Shown in pieces: positions 12,763-25,600 of a stretch of DNA of 64,000 nt. Source of the DNA: Leucocoprinus leucothites (taxonomy: Eukaryota; Basidiomycota; Agaricomycetes; Agaricales; Agaricaceae); NCBI GenBank assembly GCA_013368445.1, contig JAACJO010000013.1:744001-808000 (forward strand), written 5' to 3'. Positions within the stretch are counted from its first letter, which is position 1. The number at the start of each line of letters is the position of its first letter. A model generated the notes under the pieces. That model was not told the DNA's origin and made no database searches. It saw only the letters and a program-made list of their open reading frames with translations. The translations under genes and the position numbers were made by a program.

Positions 12763-13078
12763 AACCCTAAGGTTAGGGTTCGCCTGCTCAAGCCGACAGG
12801 TGCTTATTTGATCATATTACCCAGCCAATCTTCTTCAGTGCCTATCTTTGTTCTTGTTTAAATTCTTTGAGCTCCAGGAAATATGTTTAACTCATTGAAT
12901 TCATCTGAGAAGCTTGGTTATAACACATATAGTCCAGAGATTAACTGTCCAAGCAGTGCCCAGGCAATACTCAAGCACATGACTTCCATCAATTTAGGGT
13001 TAGGGTATGTCAGCTCAAGCAGAGGCATCACATGATCATGTGAATATGTTAAACTTCAAAACTAGAGTTTGCTTTCTA
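12763..13078 (-). repeat. Right terminal inverted repeat
   Basis: This is the reverse complement of 11686-12001. The outer end reads CTAGAGTTTGCTTTCTA. An open frame crossing it (13007-13225) is not credible as a gene. Confidence 0.85.
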
Positions 13079-13194
13079 TGCACTCAACACTTCTCCTTGT
13101 CTTCAAACTCTCATCTCACTCAAATAACTATTAGCAGAGGTATATTCTACTCTTCTATCATCAAGAGCTGCTCACATATATCATGTAGGAGGTC

Positions 13195-13510
13195 AACCAG
13201 GCAGGTTGGGAGGGCAAAAGAGTGAGGTTGGGAGGAGAGTGAGGTTGGGAGAGGGACCAGGTTGAGAGGAGAGGCTGGAAAGAGAGGTTGGGAGGAGAGA
13301 GGTTGGGAGAAGAGGTTGGAAGGAGAGGTTAGGAGGAGAGGTTGGAAGGAGAGGTTGGGAGGAGAGGCTGGAAGGAGAGGTTGGGAGGAGAGTGAGGTTA
13401 GGAGAAGAGGTTGGAAGGAGAGGTTGGAAGGAGAGTGAGGTTGGGAGAGCAAGAGAATGAGGTTGAGAGGACAAGAGAGTAAGGATGAGAGGATAAGAGA
13501 GTGAGGTTGT
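13195..13510. repeat. GGTTGGGAGGAGAG minisatellite
   Basis: These are degenerate tandem units of about 10-30 bases, variants of GGTTGGGAGGAGAG and GGTTGGAAGGAGAG. The two Ser/Pro/Leu-rich open frames on the minus strand are translations of the repeat and are not genes. Confidence 0.85.
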
Positions 13511-14389
13511 CTGAGGAATATACTGGTTGGTGAGTACTTATAGCTTTTGGTTGTTCTTGATGCTCATTTGAGTCTTCTTAGTATTATTTCCTTCTAAGAG
13601 GAATAATAGTGAGTTATTATCTTTTCAGCTAATCTTGATTTACTAACATATGACCAGGTGCATTTTTATAGGCTGAGTGTCAGTAGAATTCAAGAGGTAT
13701 GTCTTATCTTTAGATAGAATTATCTTGCAAGATTATAGTATTTAGTAAAGTAAGGCTATGGGGATATGGGGGTGTAGTATATTATAGATATTCTGGGACC
13801 TTTTGGCTTTATATATATTATATGTAAATTTCCTGTATATATACCATACTATATATATATATATATATCTATTCCCAGTTTGTGGATTATAAATACCAGG
13901 CCCCAGCAGTAGCCACCATATACCAGGCCCCACAAGGTAGCTAGGACCAGGCTAGACCAGCATTTGGTTATATATCCCTAGCAATTCGGCTGACCTGGGT
14001 AGCACTCACTAGCACTCACTAGCACTTTGGCTTGGCTAGGTAGCACTCACTAACACCCTGGCTAAGCTATGTAACACTCACTAGCACAGTTAGGCTATGT
14101 AGCACTACACTAATGCTATATAATATTGACAGAGTGCTATATAAAGGGGGGGTACATTAGTGCACTACTGTATTACCTAGTACTACCTAACAATGGGGTA
14201 GCAGACCAAAGATTGCTGATGTAGTGCAACAATATTGTTTTGCATTGTGGGTGTCTCGCTGTCTCCTGGGAGGTTACAAGTTGTCAAATGTATTATAGAT
14301 TAATTGCACCTATGTGTTTCAACATAGATGTCTGGTTCTGACTTTCATAGGTGATGACAAGGACTGCAAAAAGTCCAAGCAGAAGGTGA
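13511..14389. other. Spacer with (TA)n and CACTAGCA repeats
   Basis: No convincing gene is present. A TA dinucleotide run occupies 13851-13868. Loose copies of TAGCACTCACTAGCACT lie at about 14005-14110. The last bases before the copia LTR, after a possible acceptor at TTTCATAG (14343-14350), can be read as coding (GDDKDCKKSKQK). This reading joins in frame to sequence beyond the far LTR (see findings). Confidence 0.5.
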
Positions 14390-15001
14390 TGTTGAAACAG
14401 TAATTGCTGCTACACAGCATAGTGCACAGTGACTGAGCAATCTATGACACACTCACTTCGTAAGAACAATAGTTCAGTTGGTTGTAACGGCGAGTAATCG
14501 GTGTAGAATGGTAGCTGAGCAAAGTTATGTAGAACGTTGAGTTCGAGTGAAGCAATGATGATGATAGTTGTTTAGTTGTACACAATAGAATTGGTAAAAC
14601 TTATTCTACCACTGAATCCTAGTCTGTATTTTATACATTTCTACAATATCTTCTGAGTCATAGAAACTATCATATACTATCGGCTCATAATATGGTATCA
14701 TAATCATTCTGACTGTCTCTGAGTCGTTCTGACTCATTACTAGTCATATATATCATCCTGACTCATGAATGGCTTCGTCTAGAGTCATTCCGACTAACTA
14801 TTACTCTATGGATATCATATACAGTCATACTACATATCGTGGAATATACTAAGACATAATGATCGGATCATAACTATAAGTACTGATCCGTGATAGAATC
14901 AATCCTAGAATAGTCTGAGAGCAATCATTGGAAAGGTTCTCACACTCACTAAGGGCAAGCCCATAGGGCGCTTCGTTAGAGTGTCTAGTACTTTCGCAAC
15001 A
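14390..15001 (-). repeat. 3' LTR of element A
   Basis: The LTR is 612 bases and begins TGTTG, ending CAACA on the plus strand. On the element strand the bases just before it (plus 15002-15014) form a polypurine tract, AGCAAGGAGGAG. This is where plus-strand DNA synthesis would start. Confidence 0.93.
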
Positions 15002-18000
15002 CTCCTCCTTGCTTGAAGCTTAGAGGAACCTTAAACTGTAATAAGGTAAGAATTGTTTAAAGAGAATATGATCCAGATTTTTAGTAAGTAAATTGGCAGG
15101 GTTATTTTTCCCTTCGATAAAATCTATCACAAGTTTTCCTTGTGCGACCCATTGCCTTATAACATGATAATGAATATCGACATGTTTCGATCATTTCTCA
15201 GTTACTGGGTTTTCAGCCTAAAACTTTGAACCCATGTTGTCTCCAAATAAAATAGGAGGATCGATCATTATCCCAACTTCTTGTAAGAGGTTGGATATCC
15301 AAACAAGTTGTTTTCCTGTATCGGATATTGCCATATATTTGGCTTCGGTAGAAGATGTTGCTACAGACTTCTGTCTTCAAGAAGACCAAGAAATTGGTGC
15401 ATTCCCTATCAACACAATGTTGCCTGTTACGCTCAATCGAGTATCAGGATCTTGAGCCCAATCCGAATCTGAGTATGCCCGTACATCGATAATTGGTTTA
15501 TTATTTTTGAATTGAACTCCAGAAGAAGTATATGAGATACTATATTTCTGTGTTCGATTCAAATATCGAAGTAGATGCATTCCTGCACGATAGTGTGCAG
15601 TGGATGGGTTAACCATGTGTTGTGATAATTTAACAGTGGCAAAACCAATATCTAGTCTTGTACCAATCATCAAATACATGATTGATCCTACTAATCACTG
15701 ATAAGCATTTGTGAATTTGGGACTCGCTTGTTCTTTGTTCTTTTCAAATATATATCCTCGAGGAAGTGGAGTTTCTTCATAGCCAGAAACTTCAAATCGT
15801 TCTAAGATTTTCTTTAAATAAACAGTTTGATCTATTGAAAGCTCTCGCTTTTTTTGATTGCAAATTATAGTCATTCCTAAGAACTCTGCATCAGGTCCTA
15901 AGTCACGACATTCCCATTTTTTCATAAATGCTGCTTTCTTTTCAGCAAGAAGTTTAGAACCTTTTGGTCCTATGAACTTAGCATCGTCTACATATACTAA
16001 GGCAACGATCAATTGATTTGTCGATTTGTCGCGCATATAGTATACTCCAGCATCAATAGTCGAACGTGTAAAGCCCAATTCTTCCATATAAGAAGAAAGT
16101 TCAATCCACCATTGACATCCAGACTGCTTTAGTCCATAAAGTGACTGTTCCAATTTAAGAACGCTCTCTAGAGGTGCCGATTTCATTTCAAAACCTTCAG
16201 GCATCTCCATATATATCTCCTCATCGAGTTGTCTGTAAAGATATGCAGTTTTCACATCTAAGCCAAACATGTCCCAGTTGTGAAGTGCTGCAAGTGCAAA
16301 TATAAGATAAGTTGTCTCATATCGGACTACAGGGCTGAAGAGTTCATCAAAGTTGATTCCCTCTACTTGGGAAAATCCTTTGGCAACCAGTCGAGCACGT
16401 TTTCGCCCATCTGATTTAGGAGTAAATACCCATCAATTTTTAATCGCTTTTCTTCCTTCCAGAAGCTTGGTAATAGAATACACCTTTCTATTTTCCAATG
16501 CGTTTAATTCTTCCATGCATGCTTCCATCCATTGTTTGGAAATGTCTGGTGGAAGTCTTGCTAAGTCTGAGAACTTTTTTGGAGTCAAATCATCCTCGAC
16601 TTTACAAGCGCATAGATAATCGATAAATTGTACCCCTTCTTCTTTACAAAGTTTGTTAAGATGGATTGTCAAGGCTGATTCAGCATTTTTGCTGATATTC
16701 ATTGGACTTCCATCTCCTCCTTGATTAATATCAGGAGTACTTTGTGAAGGATATTGATCCGTTGTCCTATTTTGTATTGCTCTATCGAAGTCACGGCTTC
16801 TTTGTCTTCGAATGCGAAGATTTTCGAATATGGGACTTCTATTTATGAGAGCTCGGACCGGATGTTCTCTTTCTCCATATATGTTACCTTCACGAAAAGG
16901 GGTTTCCTATTTCGTTAAGGTCTTTCTGGTAGAACTCTGATCGGAGAAGGCTGATCCTGTGGTTGGTCTAAATTTTCAAGAAGAGGGTCACCCCTTCTGA
17001 ACGTGCATCTAACCACTGTTAATGGATCTTCCAGAGGCGGTACATATGATGGGTAATTCTTAAGGTTCACCCGTTCATATATGTTTTCTTTTCGCTGTTT
17101 ATGTTGGCGATCAGATAAACTTTTGTCTAATTGACTCCAGTTGTGCTTTCTCGTCGGAGATTCTTGTACAACTTCTTTGCGAGATTGTCACATCGAATGT
17201 TCAAGAAGTCTTCTTTCAGAGGAATGAGGTAGTCTGTCTGAATCACCGGTCTCAGGAGTATACTTCTGAGGGGGATCTTCATACCTCGAAAAATCATATG
17301 GAGAAGGCGATCAAGAATAATCAAAGGATCTAGATTGTGATCTATTTCCAGGAGATCTCAGATCGTCTGTGGGATGCAAGCTTATGCTTCTTAGACATTC
17401 ATTTAGGTCTCGCATTTCATCCTCATCCACGTATGACAGATGATCATCATAGTCTGATTGATCATCGCGTGGTGTTTGTTCAGGTATTTCGACCTCAGAT
17501 TCACTCTCCTCCTTGATTTGTATGGATCGAGGAGGGTATGGGGTTGGCTTTCTATACTTGAGAGGCTTTATCTCAGGTTTAGAGCTCGAACCTTGAATGA
17601 ACTCAGGCTTGCTGATGAGACTCCTGTCAGGTCTCGGAGCAACTATACTAGAACCGTGTTGAGGTCTCTTCCCTCTCTTGTTGGAGTCAGAAGACTTCGG
17701 AGATTTAGGACTTAGATCATCAGAGGAAGACAAACTATTCCAATGAGGGTTGAGATAATAATCCAAAGGGTCATAGGAAGAGCTATTGCCGTTCCCTGGG
17801 ACAGTGGGTAAGGGGCGATTAGCCCATACACCCTCAGAAGATCCTAAGACTGTCATAGGTGTCTCGGATTCTTTACACTTTGGACAATGACTTTCTATGA
17901 ATATAACTTGGTTTCCCGTGAATACCATATTATTGCGTGTACGCATAAATAGGTAATTCTTTTTATCAAGGGTGCGTCCTAAATGGATCATATATTCCGG

Positions 18001-21000
18001 TTTGGAACTGAGAGCATTATTCCTTACTTCATCAGGAAGGAAAACATGTGCTCCGCAACCAAACACCTTTAAGTGATTAATCAAAGGCTTTCTGCCAGAG
18101 ATTATCTCAGATGGTGTCCTCCAATTCAAACGCGATAGCAGCATTCAATTGTAAACATGTGTCGCATGGTGAAGTGCAAAATTCCACCAGCCATCAGGAA
18201 TACATGCATGTTTATGCATCGCCTGCATTTTCTCATGAAGAGTTTGGTGCATGCATTCTGCACGACCATTCTGTTCATGAACATGTGGCGCACTCATTTC
18301 ATGAGTGGTTCCATTCATGGCTAACCAATGCTTTAGCTGGGCTGAAGTAAATTCTCCGCCCATATCAGTTCGAAGAGTTTTCGTATTATGGCCTATTTGC
18401 ATTTTGTTCATATTAATGAAAGCAATAAGCAAATCAGCCGTTTCTGATTTCTTCTTTAATAAACTGATCCAAGCATGTGAAGAATAGTCGTCAACCATCA
18501 TTAAAACATATTTATGTTTATAATACGATAATGTCGGATATTCTTTTAAGTCAGCATGGATTAATTCCATGGGTCGACTTGCTCTGGTGGGATTCTCAGA
18601 GTAATGGGAGCAAGGAGTTTTCCCTGCAATACAACCCTTACAAATTGGTGTTGCTAATGTAGGTCCTTCAACGTTGTCTATCACAATAGTATTTTCATGT
18701 ACTTTTCGTAAGACTCAATCCGAAGTGTGACCCATCCTCTGATGGAGTACTTCCCATGATATGTTTTTAGCAAGTCCAACGTTTAACACTGCATGTTGGC
18801 TATGTACGATTTTCGTATGTAACCAATGCAAGTTAGGTTGTCCTTGTTTCGATGCAAATCCTTCAAGAAGGTGGACCCCTTCTCTTCTGAATTGCGTCGT
18901 TTCACCATCAATTACTGCTGTAGTTCCATCAAAGCATAGCTTTGCTATGGATACTAAGCGATAAGAACCACCTTGCATATAAAGGACTGGTGAAAGAGTG
19001 ACGTATCGCTCTTCTATGTTAGCTTCATCGACTCGTATAACAGTGTCAAAGAGTACAGTGCCCCAACCTAATACTGGTATAGGCATGTCTTTTCCAGCTG
19101 TTCTTACTTTCAAGGGCTCATTGAATGCTTCATAATGCATAAAATCATGAATATTATTTGTATAATGTGATGATGCGCCTGAGTCGAGTAGCCATAAGTC
19201 CTTGTATCCCCTCGCGGAAATATGTTGAAATCTTTCAAACATTTCCCATGAGTCTCAATCAATCTCGGATTCAGTTCTAGACTGAAGTCTTCAAGCTTCT
19301 CGAAGATGATCACCATATAATATTATCTCAGATTTAGTTCGATCAGATGAATCAGTTCCTGACAAAGTTCCTTCGGTAGCTGGACATGCGAATGATAAAT
19401 CAAATTTATTTGCCGGTTGAGTAACCAGCCGCTGTCCAAATCTATCTAAAGATCGATCTTTAAGAGATCGATCTTCCGAAACTTCCCCTAGACCTTTCGT
19501 CCAAGGTTGCTCCTGCCATGCTTCGCCCTCCTGTGCAAACCGTTTCCAGTCTTCTTGTGCCAGGTGGCATTGCCGTCGACCTTCTTCATCTTCCTCTTCC
19601 TCCTTCGGGTCAGAAGAGTTGTCTTGGGTCTGACAACAAGCATTAGAGCGAGTTCTGATCGGTAAATCATGAGATATGTACCCTGCACTGTGTCAGCGAT
19701 CTTCATCGGTCGTTTCACCTTCTGTTGCACTGGCAGATTCAGTGAACAGATCATGGTCTACAACCATGCCCTCTTGCCATTCTTCGGCACTTGAAATGCA
19801 TGGACGCAGATCAGTGGCCAGAGTTAGGGAACGGGTGCGTTCGACCTCCATTGGTTCCTCGGGAGCTGGCTTCCAATAGCCGTCCCGTGGAGTGATCACT
19901 GGTGCAATGTCCAAGGAGTCTACATCCATCGATGTAGGTGGGTTCTGTGGATCCAGGAGGTCAGCATGAAGGGCCTTCAGTATTTCTGTATGCCACCAGC
20001 CTCGAAGCCAAGCAGGTATGCTCATGGCTTCCTCGACATAATCTTCCAGAGTGTGGTCACATCCAAGACAAAAGCAAGAGTGAGGACGCTCCACAACATC
20101 AATGTTGTCTTCCGCACCCCAGTACTGAGCCCATTTGTTTCGGGTTCGTGGGATGCAGTTGAAGATTCCATTGTTACAAGTACCGCATGGGTGCCTTGTA
20201 GGCATGGATAGAAAAAACTGATTTTCACTCACATCCACTGGAGGGAGTGCGGGCCATTCTTCCACTGGTTCTTCCTGGGTATATCCAATATCCAGTAAGT
20301 ATTTGGCGTAAATAGCTTTTTTGGATATGGTCCATTCTAGTGGAGCTTGCTGGATAATCCGGCGAATCGTATGCGTTAAGCCTTGATCACAGATCATACA
20401 CGCGCAGTCATCGAGATTAGTCAACAGTCCCAAAATGGGTTTCTGTTTAATTATCTCGCGTTTAGTACGCGGTAGGCAAAGCGCTTTCGCTCCACTATTA
20501 CAGCAGCAGTAATGCCGAACACTGTTTTTGTGGTGGGAATTACTCACCAAAGGTCGCGGATCGAACTTGGGGGTTCATCTAACCAATCAAAATTATGGTT
20601 AGAAGGTTCGTTTTTCATGTTAGATTTATACTCATGATCTCCCGTGGTTGGTTTCTGGGATGCCTTTCGCTTATCATGCGATTGGCTCATGCCAGGCGTC
20701 CCCGATGTGGAAGGTGTCGGTGGAGCTCCCACTGAAGGAGCTCGCGACGGTGTCACTTGCTTCTCTTCAAGTTCGTCGGCCTTTCTCTGTCGCCGAAGTT
20801 TAGCAGACTTTTTAGGGTCCGAAGACATAACAAGTGTAAATTGGCGGCGGCCAGAGTATACCTTTTTGGGATTCACAGGAGTTTTCTTCTTTGCCAGACC
20901 GATACGGTCCTGAAAGATCTCCACTAATTCCCCATCATCTCCAAGTGAGACCACAGACCATTCTCAACCATTAATTTCACTTGGATCCATAGAGTACGGT

Positions 21001-22155
21001 CCAGTGACTTTTCGGTCTTCCCCAACCTTTTTAGCTAGCTTATTCAGTGTTTTAATATCTGAATGTGGTATCCAGTGAGCTTCCTCAGTCTGAGGAGGTG
21101 TGGGGATGATCTTACGCTTCTTACCATCTTTTGATTTGATGGTAATAGGGCACGGTCCAGGTGTAAACTTATCCGGCTGATATTGCTGACACGAGTTACC
21201 AGGTATCAGGGTTTCTAAAGTTAGTTTCCTAGCTTCATTTAGCCCTTCCATGATAGTGGCCTTGTCGTTAGCCGATAAGCCATTGAATTTGGCTTTCTCG
21301 GTGGCCTCCCAGTCATTGGAAGATTTCGGACTGGCCATCTCAACATCCGAAGAGGCTTTGGATTTGCCTTTTTTGGCGGCCATCTGGTCTTTCTCAGATG
21401 GGATTCTCGTGTGTTCCCCCTCATTCAGTCGATTCTCCCAATTAATAATCACATTCACTTTCACGATGGAATAAGGAGATTCTTCTGGTATGAGGAAGAG
21501 GTTATTTGTAGCCATAAGTGTCGGGTGTTCCTGCCAATATTGGTCAGCTTCCCAAACAAGTAACAAAACACTATGAGCCACCTTTTGAGCGGGCTCAATG
21601 TTTTTGGTGCACCAGACCTTCAGGTACGCTTCTTCAGCGTCCTTAAGGGCTTTTTTGGCCGCAAGATGAGCAGTCTCGGCTTGTTGCTTAAGAAGTTTCC
21701 TATTAGCCCAAACTAGGGGTTTTGGAAAGGCAGGGCTCACCAGATTAGGAGAGATGTTGGTATGGGTGGATGGAGCCGGAGTACGGCTCGATCCCAGAGC
21801 AAGGGGCTGAAAACGATTTTGGTTAATAAACCTATCATCGAATCTAACTCCTTTGCTTACTGGAGTTAACATGGCAGGCACCACAAACCCGATTTGATGA
21901 TTGGCAATTGCCACGTGAGCCCTATTAGAACCCTTAGCGGGTTTCTTCCCTTGCTTCTTCTTCTTTTGGACCGGAGTCCAATTTCCGAAGGAAGCCAGAG
22001 CTGGGTTTTGTCACTGTTGCTGGGGAGGACATGCTTGGCCTCCCTGTGCAGCCCAAGCAGCTGCAGCCGCATGCCTCTTATGTGCACCTTTGCTGACGCC
22101 TTGTCCAGGCATTGGTGGAGCATTCGGAGCATAGCGGTTGTTGGGAGGACCAGCC

Positions 22156-22529
22156 TGTCGAAGCAGCAACGGGGAGCGTAGCGGTGAAGGTAGACGACAA
22201 GGTCGAGACTCACTTTACTAGGCAGTTGGTTTGTTATGGGAGAGTGTTCGAGGTAGTAGTTGCGACTGAGAATGTAGAATTGACTGTAGAATAGCGAAAG
22301 AAATACAAGGTATTTATACTAAAGAGTTCGAATAATTTCTACTATAAAGAGGGTATTACACCATCGTTTCGAGGTGGTAAAGGGTACAGGTAAAATGTAT
22401 AGTAAAACATGTAAAGTCCGCACGAAGTATCGGTGCGTGAACATAGTGGTATCTAATAATAGAATGCATATGTCATAATTGAGAGTGAACACGAACATAG
22501 CAGCGTGTAAACGCGCACGTGATTCAACA
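22156..22529 (-). repeat. 3' LTR of element B
   Basis: The LTR is 374 bases. On the element strand it is preceded by the polypurine tract GAGTGAGGAGGAG. It differs from the partner LTR at three sites, each a CG in one copy and TG or CA in the other. Confidence 0.93.
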
Positions 22530-22607
22530 CTCCTCCTCACTCGAAATGGCGGGAGATGCATAATTGAGCGACTGTGAAAGCGCTTCATTTAAGCGGCTGT
22601 TAAAGCG

Positions 22608-25600
22608 CTAAAGAAATTCGATACCCAAAGAATAAACAAATTTATTGAAGAGAATTGAACCGAGGTTTTTCGTCAGAATATCGGCAGGGTTGTTTGAGCC
22701 CTCAATAAATTCCAACTCAACGGAACCTTCTTCAATGATATCTCGTATATAGTGGTATCGTATATCAATATGCTTCGAGCGTTTTTCTTGAACAGGGTTC
22801 TCGCTCCAGAAGATAGATCCGATGTTATCACCATAGAGAATCGGAGCAGGTATTTTAAAACCTATCTCTTCGAGAAGTTGTCGAATCCACATTAGCTGGC
22901 GGCTGCAATCAGATAGCGCCATATACTCAGCTTCAGTAGATGACAAAGCAACAGTTTTCTGCTTGCGGCTAAGCCAGCTTACAGGTCCACGCGCTATTGT
23001 GACAAAATTACCTGTAACAGATCGTCGAGACTGTCCGTCTTGCGCCCAATCACTATCGGAACAAGCAATGACGGCCTGATTAGAAGCTCCATCAAAGATG
23101 AGTCAATAATTGCGCGTTGATCGCAAATATTGCAGCACATGGAGTCCAGCCCGGAAGTGCGCATTGGAAGGGGCAGCAGATTGCTGGGAGAGTTTGACAA
23201 CCGCGAAGGATATGTCAGGTCTCGATCCGATCATAAGATACATCAGCGATCTGACTAACTGTTGGTAACAAGTTCTAAACTTAGGATCTACCTTGTCGAC
23301 ATAGGGTTCGAAGATAAAACCGGATGGCAGCGGTGTGAATTTCGCACCTTTAGGAATCTCAAACTTCTCAAGAACCTTATTGAGGTATGTATTTCACTTG
23401 ATCTATATAGAGTTTTCTCTCTTTTCGATCGTGTGATATGTTCATGCCTAGGAACTCAGAAAGTTCACCTTGGTCACGACATTCCCAAGTGGTCATGAAT
23501 TTTTGCTTCAACTCGGAGAGGAGCAGGGAATTCTTTTTACCCATAAAAAAGACATCATCCACATAAACGACCGCAAAGACACGCTCGCCGGTCTTGGGAT
23601 GGGTAAAATGATAAACGCCAGCGTCGGACTTACAGCGCTTGAATCCAAGTTTTAGCATCGATGAAGTGAGTGCTTTCCACCAAGATAAGCCAGCTTGTTT
23701 TAGACCGTAGATTGCTTTGCGTAATCTCCAGACTTTCTTCTCATGGCCAGGAAGTCGGAATCCTTCTGGCTGCTCCATGTAGATCTCTTCATCCAGATCG
23801 CCATATAAATAGGCTGTTTTGACGTCAACAGAGTGGAGGTCAAAGTCCTCAAGCGCTGCAATGCCAAGAAGTAGGTGCGCGGTCTCATATCGGACAACTG
23901 GAGAAAAGAGTTCATCGAAGTCAATTCCCTCGATCTGGGAGAATCCTTTCACAACAAGGCGAGAGCGATAGCGATTATCGGACTTGATGTTATAAACCCA
24001 TCTATTTTTAATAGCTCTCCTTCCTTTTGGGAGATCGACGAGCTCGTATACACCACGCTTGTGAAGCGCGTCTAATTCCTCAAGCATCGCTTTTTGCCAT
24101 TTGGTTTGAGTATCAGTGTCTAAATTCGCGATATCTCGAAATTGTTCAGGAACTGGCCCGTTGGCGCGTTGTGCGAGAAGGAAATCGACTAATTTTACCC
24201 CCCCTTCCTTCACGAACTTTGCAAAATCGGTAGATGACGGTTTAGTGTCGATACTACTATCCGGATGAGGGATATTCCAATTTCGTAATCTGTTCCGAGC
24301 TTCCTCATCGGAAATTGCTCCAGGAATAGGTCGATATTGAGCACGATTGCATGGTAAGTTAGGATTGAGTTCCCTATATCGTCGGATGACATCAAGAGGG
24401 TCACTCCTATCACCATACACGTTTCCTGGTCTGTTCGGAGGTTGAACATTTCGCCTAGGACGGCAGTTTTCACGTTTGGTGACCCAGCGGTCGAACCGTT
24501 CTAGTGCATCAAGGTCATCCTGGACCGAAGGTCGCGGTGGTGGTACCTCAGGTGGAGATGGAGACCGAGCACGTTTACGTGGACCAGGTTCCTTTCGCGG
24601 AGGTCCCGGAGAAGGAGGTAACTCAACTTCTTCTTCCTCTTCTTTTGGATCGCGATCTTCCGGATCAGCGTAAGAAAGAGGAGGGCTTGGCGATCTAGGA
24701 GGTGAAGGTGTTTTAGGGCGTGGAGGAGCACGAGGTGAAGGCGCACGAGGCGGCTCTCCTCCTTGAGGTGCAGACGGATGGTCTATATTTGGAACATTCG
24801 GAATAGTCGAGATTGGAGGAATCTCAGCGCGAGGCGGCTCGGGGTAAACTGCGGGTTTTTGATCTGGACATTTTGGGAACATCTTTTCATCAAAGATGAC
24901 AGTCGGCAAGATGAACTCGGCATTCCCTCGAGTATGGCGGAGAAAGATGTAATTCTTCTCCCGATCATATCCAACGAAGATCATCAGTTCAGATTTCGCA
25001 GATAATTTATTTGGGCGCATTTCGTCCGGAAGGAACACATATGCAGCACAACCGAATACTCGTAGGTGACTGATGTCAGGTTTGTGTCCATGTACTAACT
25101 CAAACGGAGTTTTCCATTGGATGCGGTTCATCGATGTGCGATTGTAGATATGGGTTGCGGTGTTAATCGCAAAATCCCACCATGAATCTGGAAGACACGC
25201 ATGAAGTCACATAGCTTGCACCTTCTCATGCAGTGTTCGATTCAATCTTTCTGCTCGCCCGTTCTGTTGATGGACGCGGGGTGCACTCGGTGTGAACTCA
25301 ATCCCTTTCACCCTAAGATAATCTTGCAGGGTACCTGCTACGAATTCTCCTCCTCGATCGGATGTAAATCGACGAATTGATTTGCCAAATTGGTTCTGAA
25401 CGTAAGTTAGAAGCTCAACCATGCGGGGAGCTGCTTCAGCTTTTGATCGCAGAAGCACCATGTGGGCAAATGAGGAGTAATCGTCCAATAAGGTCATGAC
25501 CCATTTGTACTTGTGATAAGATACGATGGGGAGCTCAAAGAGATCACTGTGAACGTGCTCAAAGGCTTCTTTTGCCCGAATTGGGTTATCATTAAAGGGT

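Larger units (their letters stand above)
11686..13078. mobile_element. Foldback/MITE-like element with 316-bp inverted repeats
   Basis: The element is 1,393 bases, with inverted repeats of 316 bases at each end around a 761-base AT-rich centre. The outermost matching bases are TAGAAAGCAAACTCTAG on the left and its reverse complement on the right. If the outer TA is the duplicated target, the element proper is GAAAGC...GCTTTC. A TA duplication would fit a Tc1/mariner-type integration, but a chance extension of the palindrome is equally possible. The centre holds only a short open frame (12195-12416, 73 residues, no motif), so the element is non-autonomous. Both arms carry short TTAGGG-like motifs. 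Confidence 0.8.

Noticed and set aside
11760..13010. True interstitial telomere or chromosome end
   Set aside because: There are only two or so TTAGGG-type units at each place, both within the inverted repeat arms, and ordinary sequence continues on both sides.
13147..13474. Two overlapping minus-strand open frames rich in Ser/Pro/Leu
   Set aside because: They are direct translations of the GGTTGGGAGGAGAG minisatellite.
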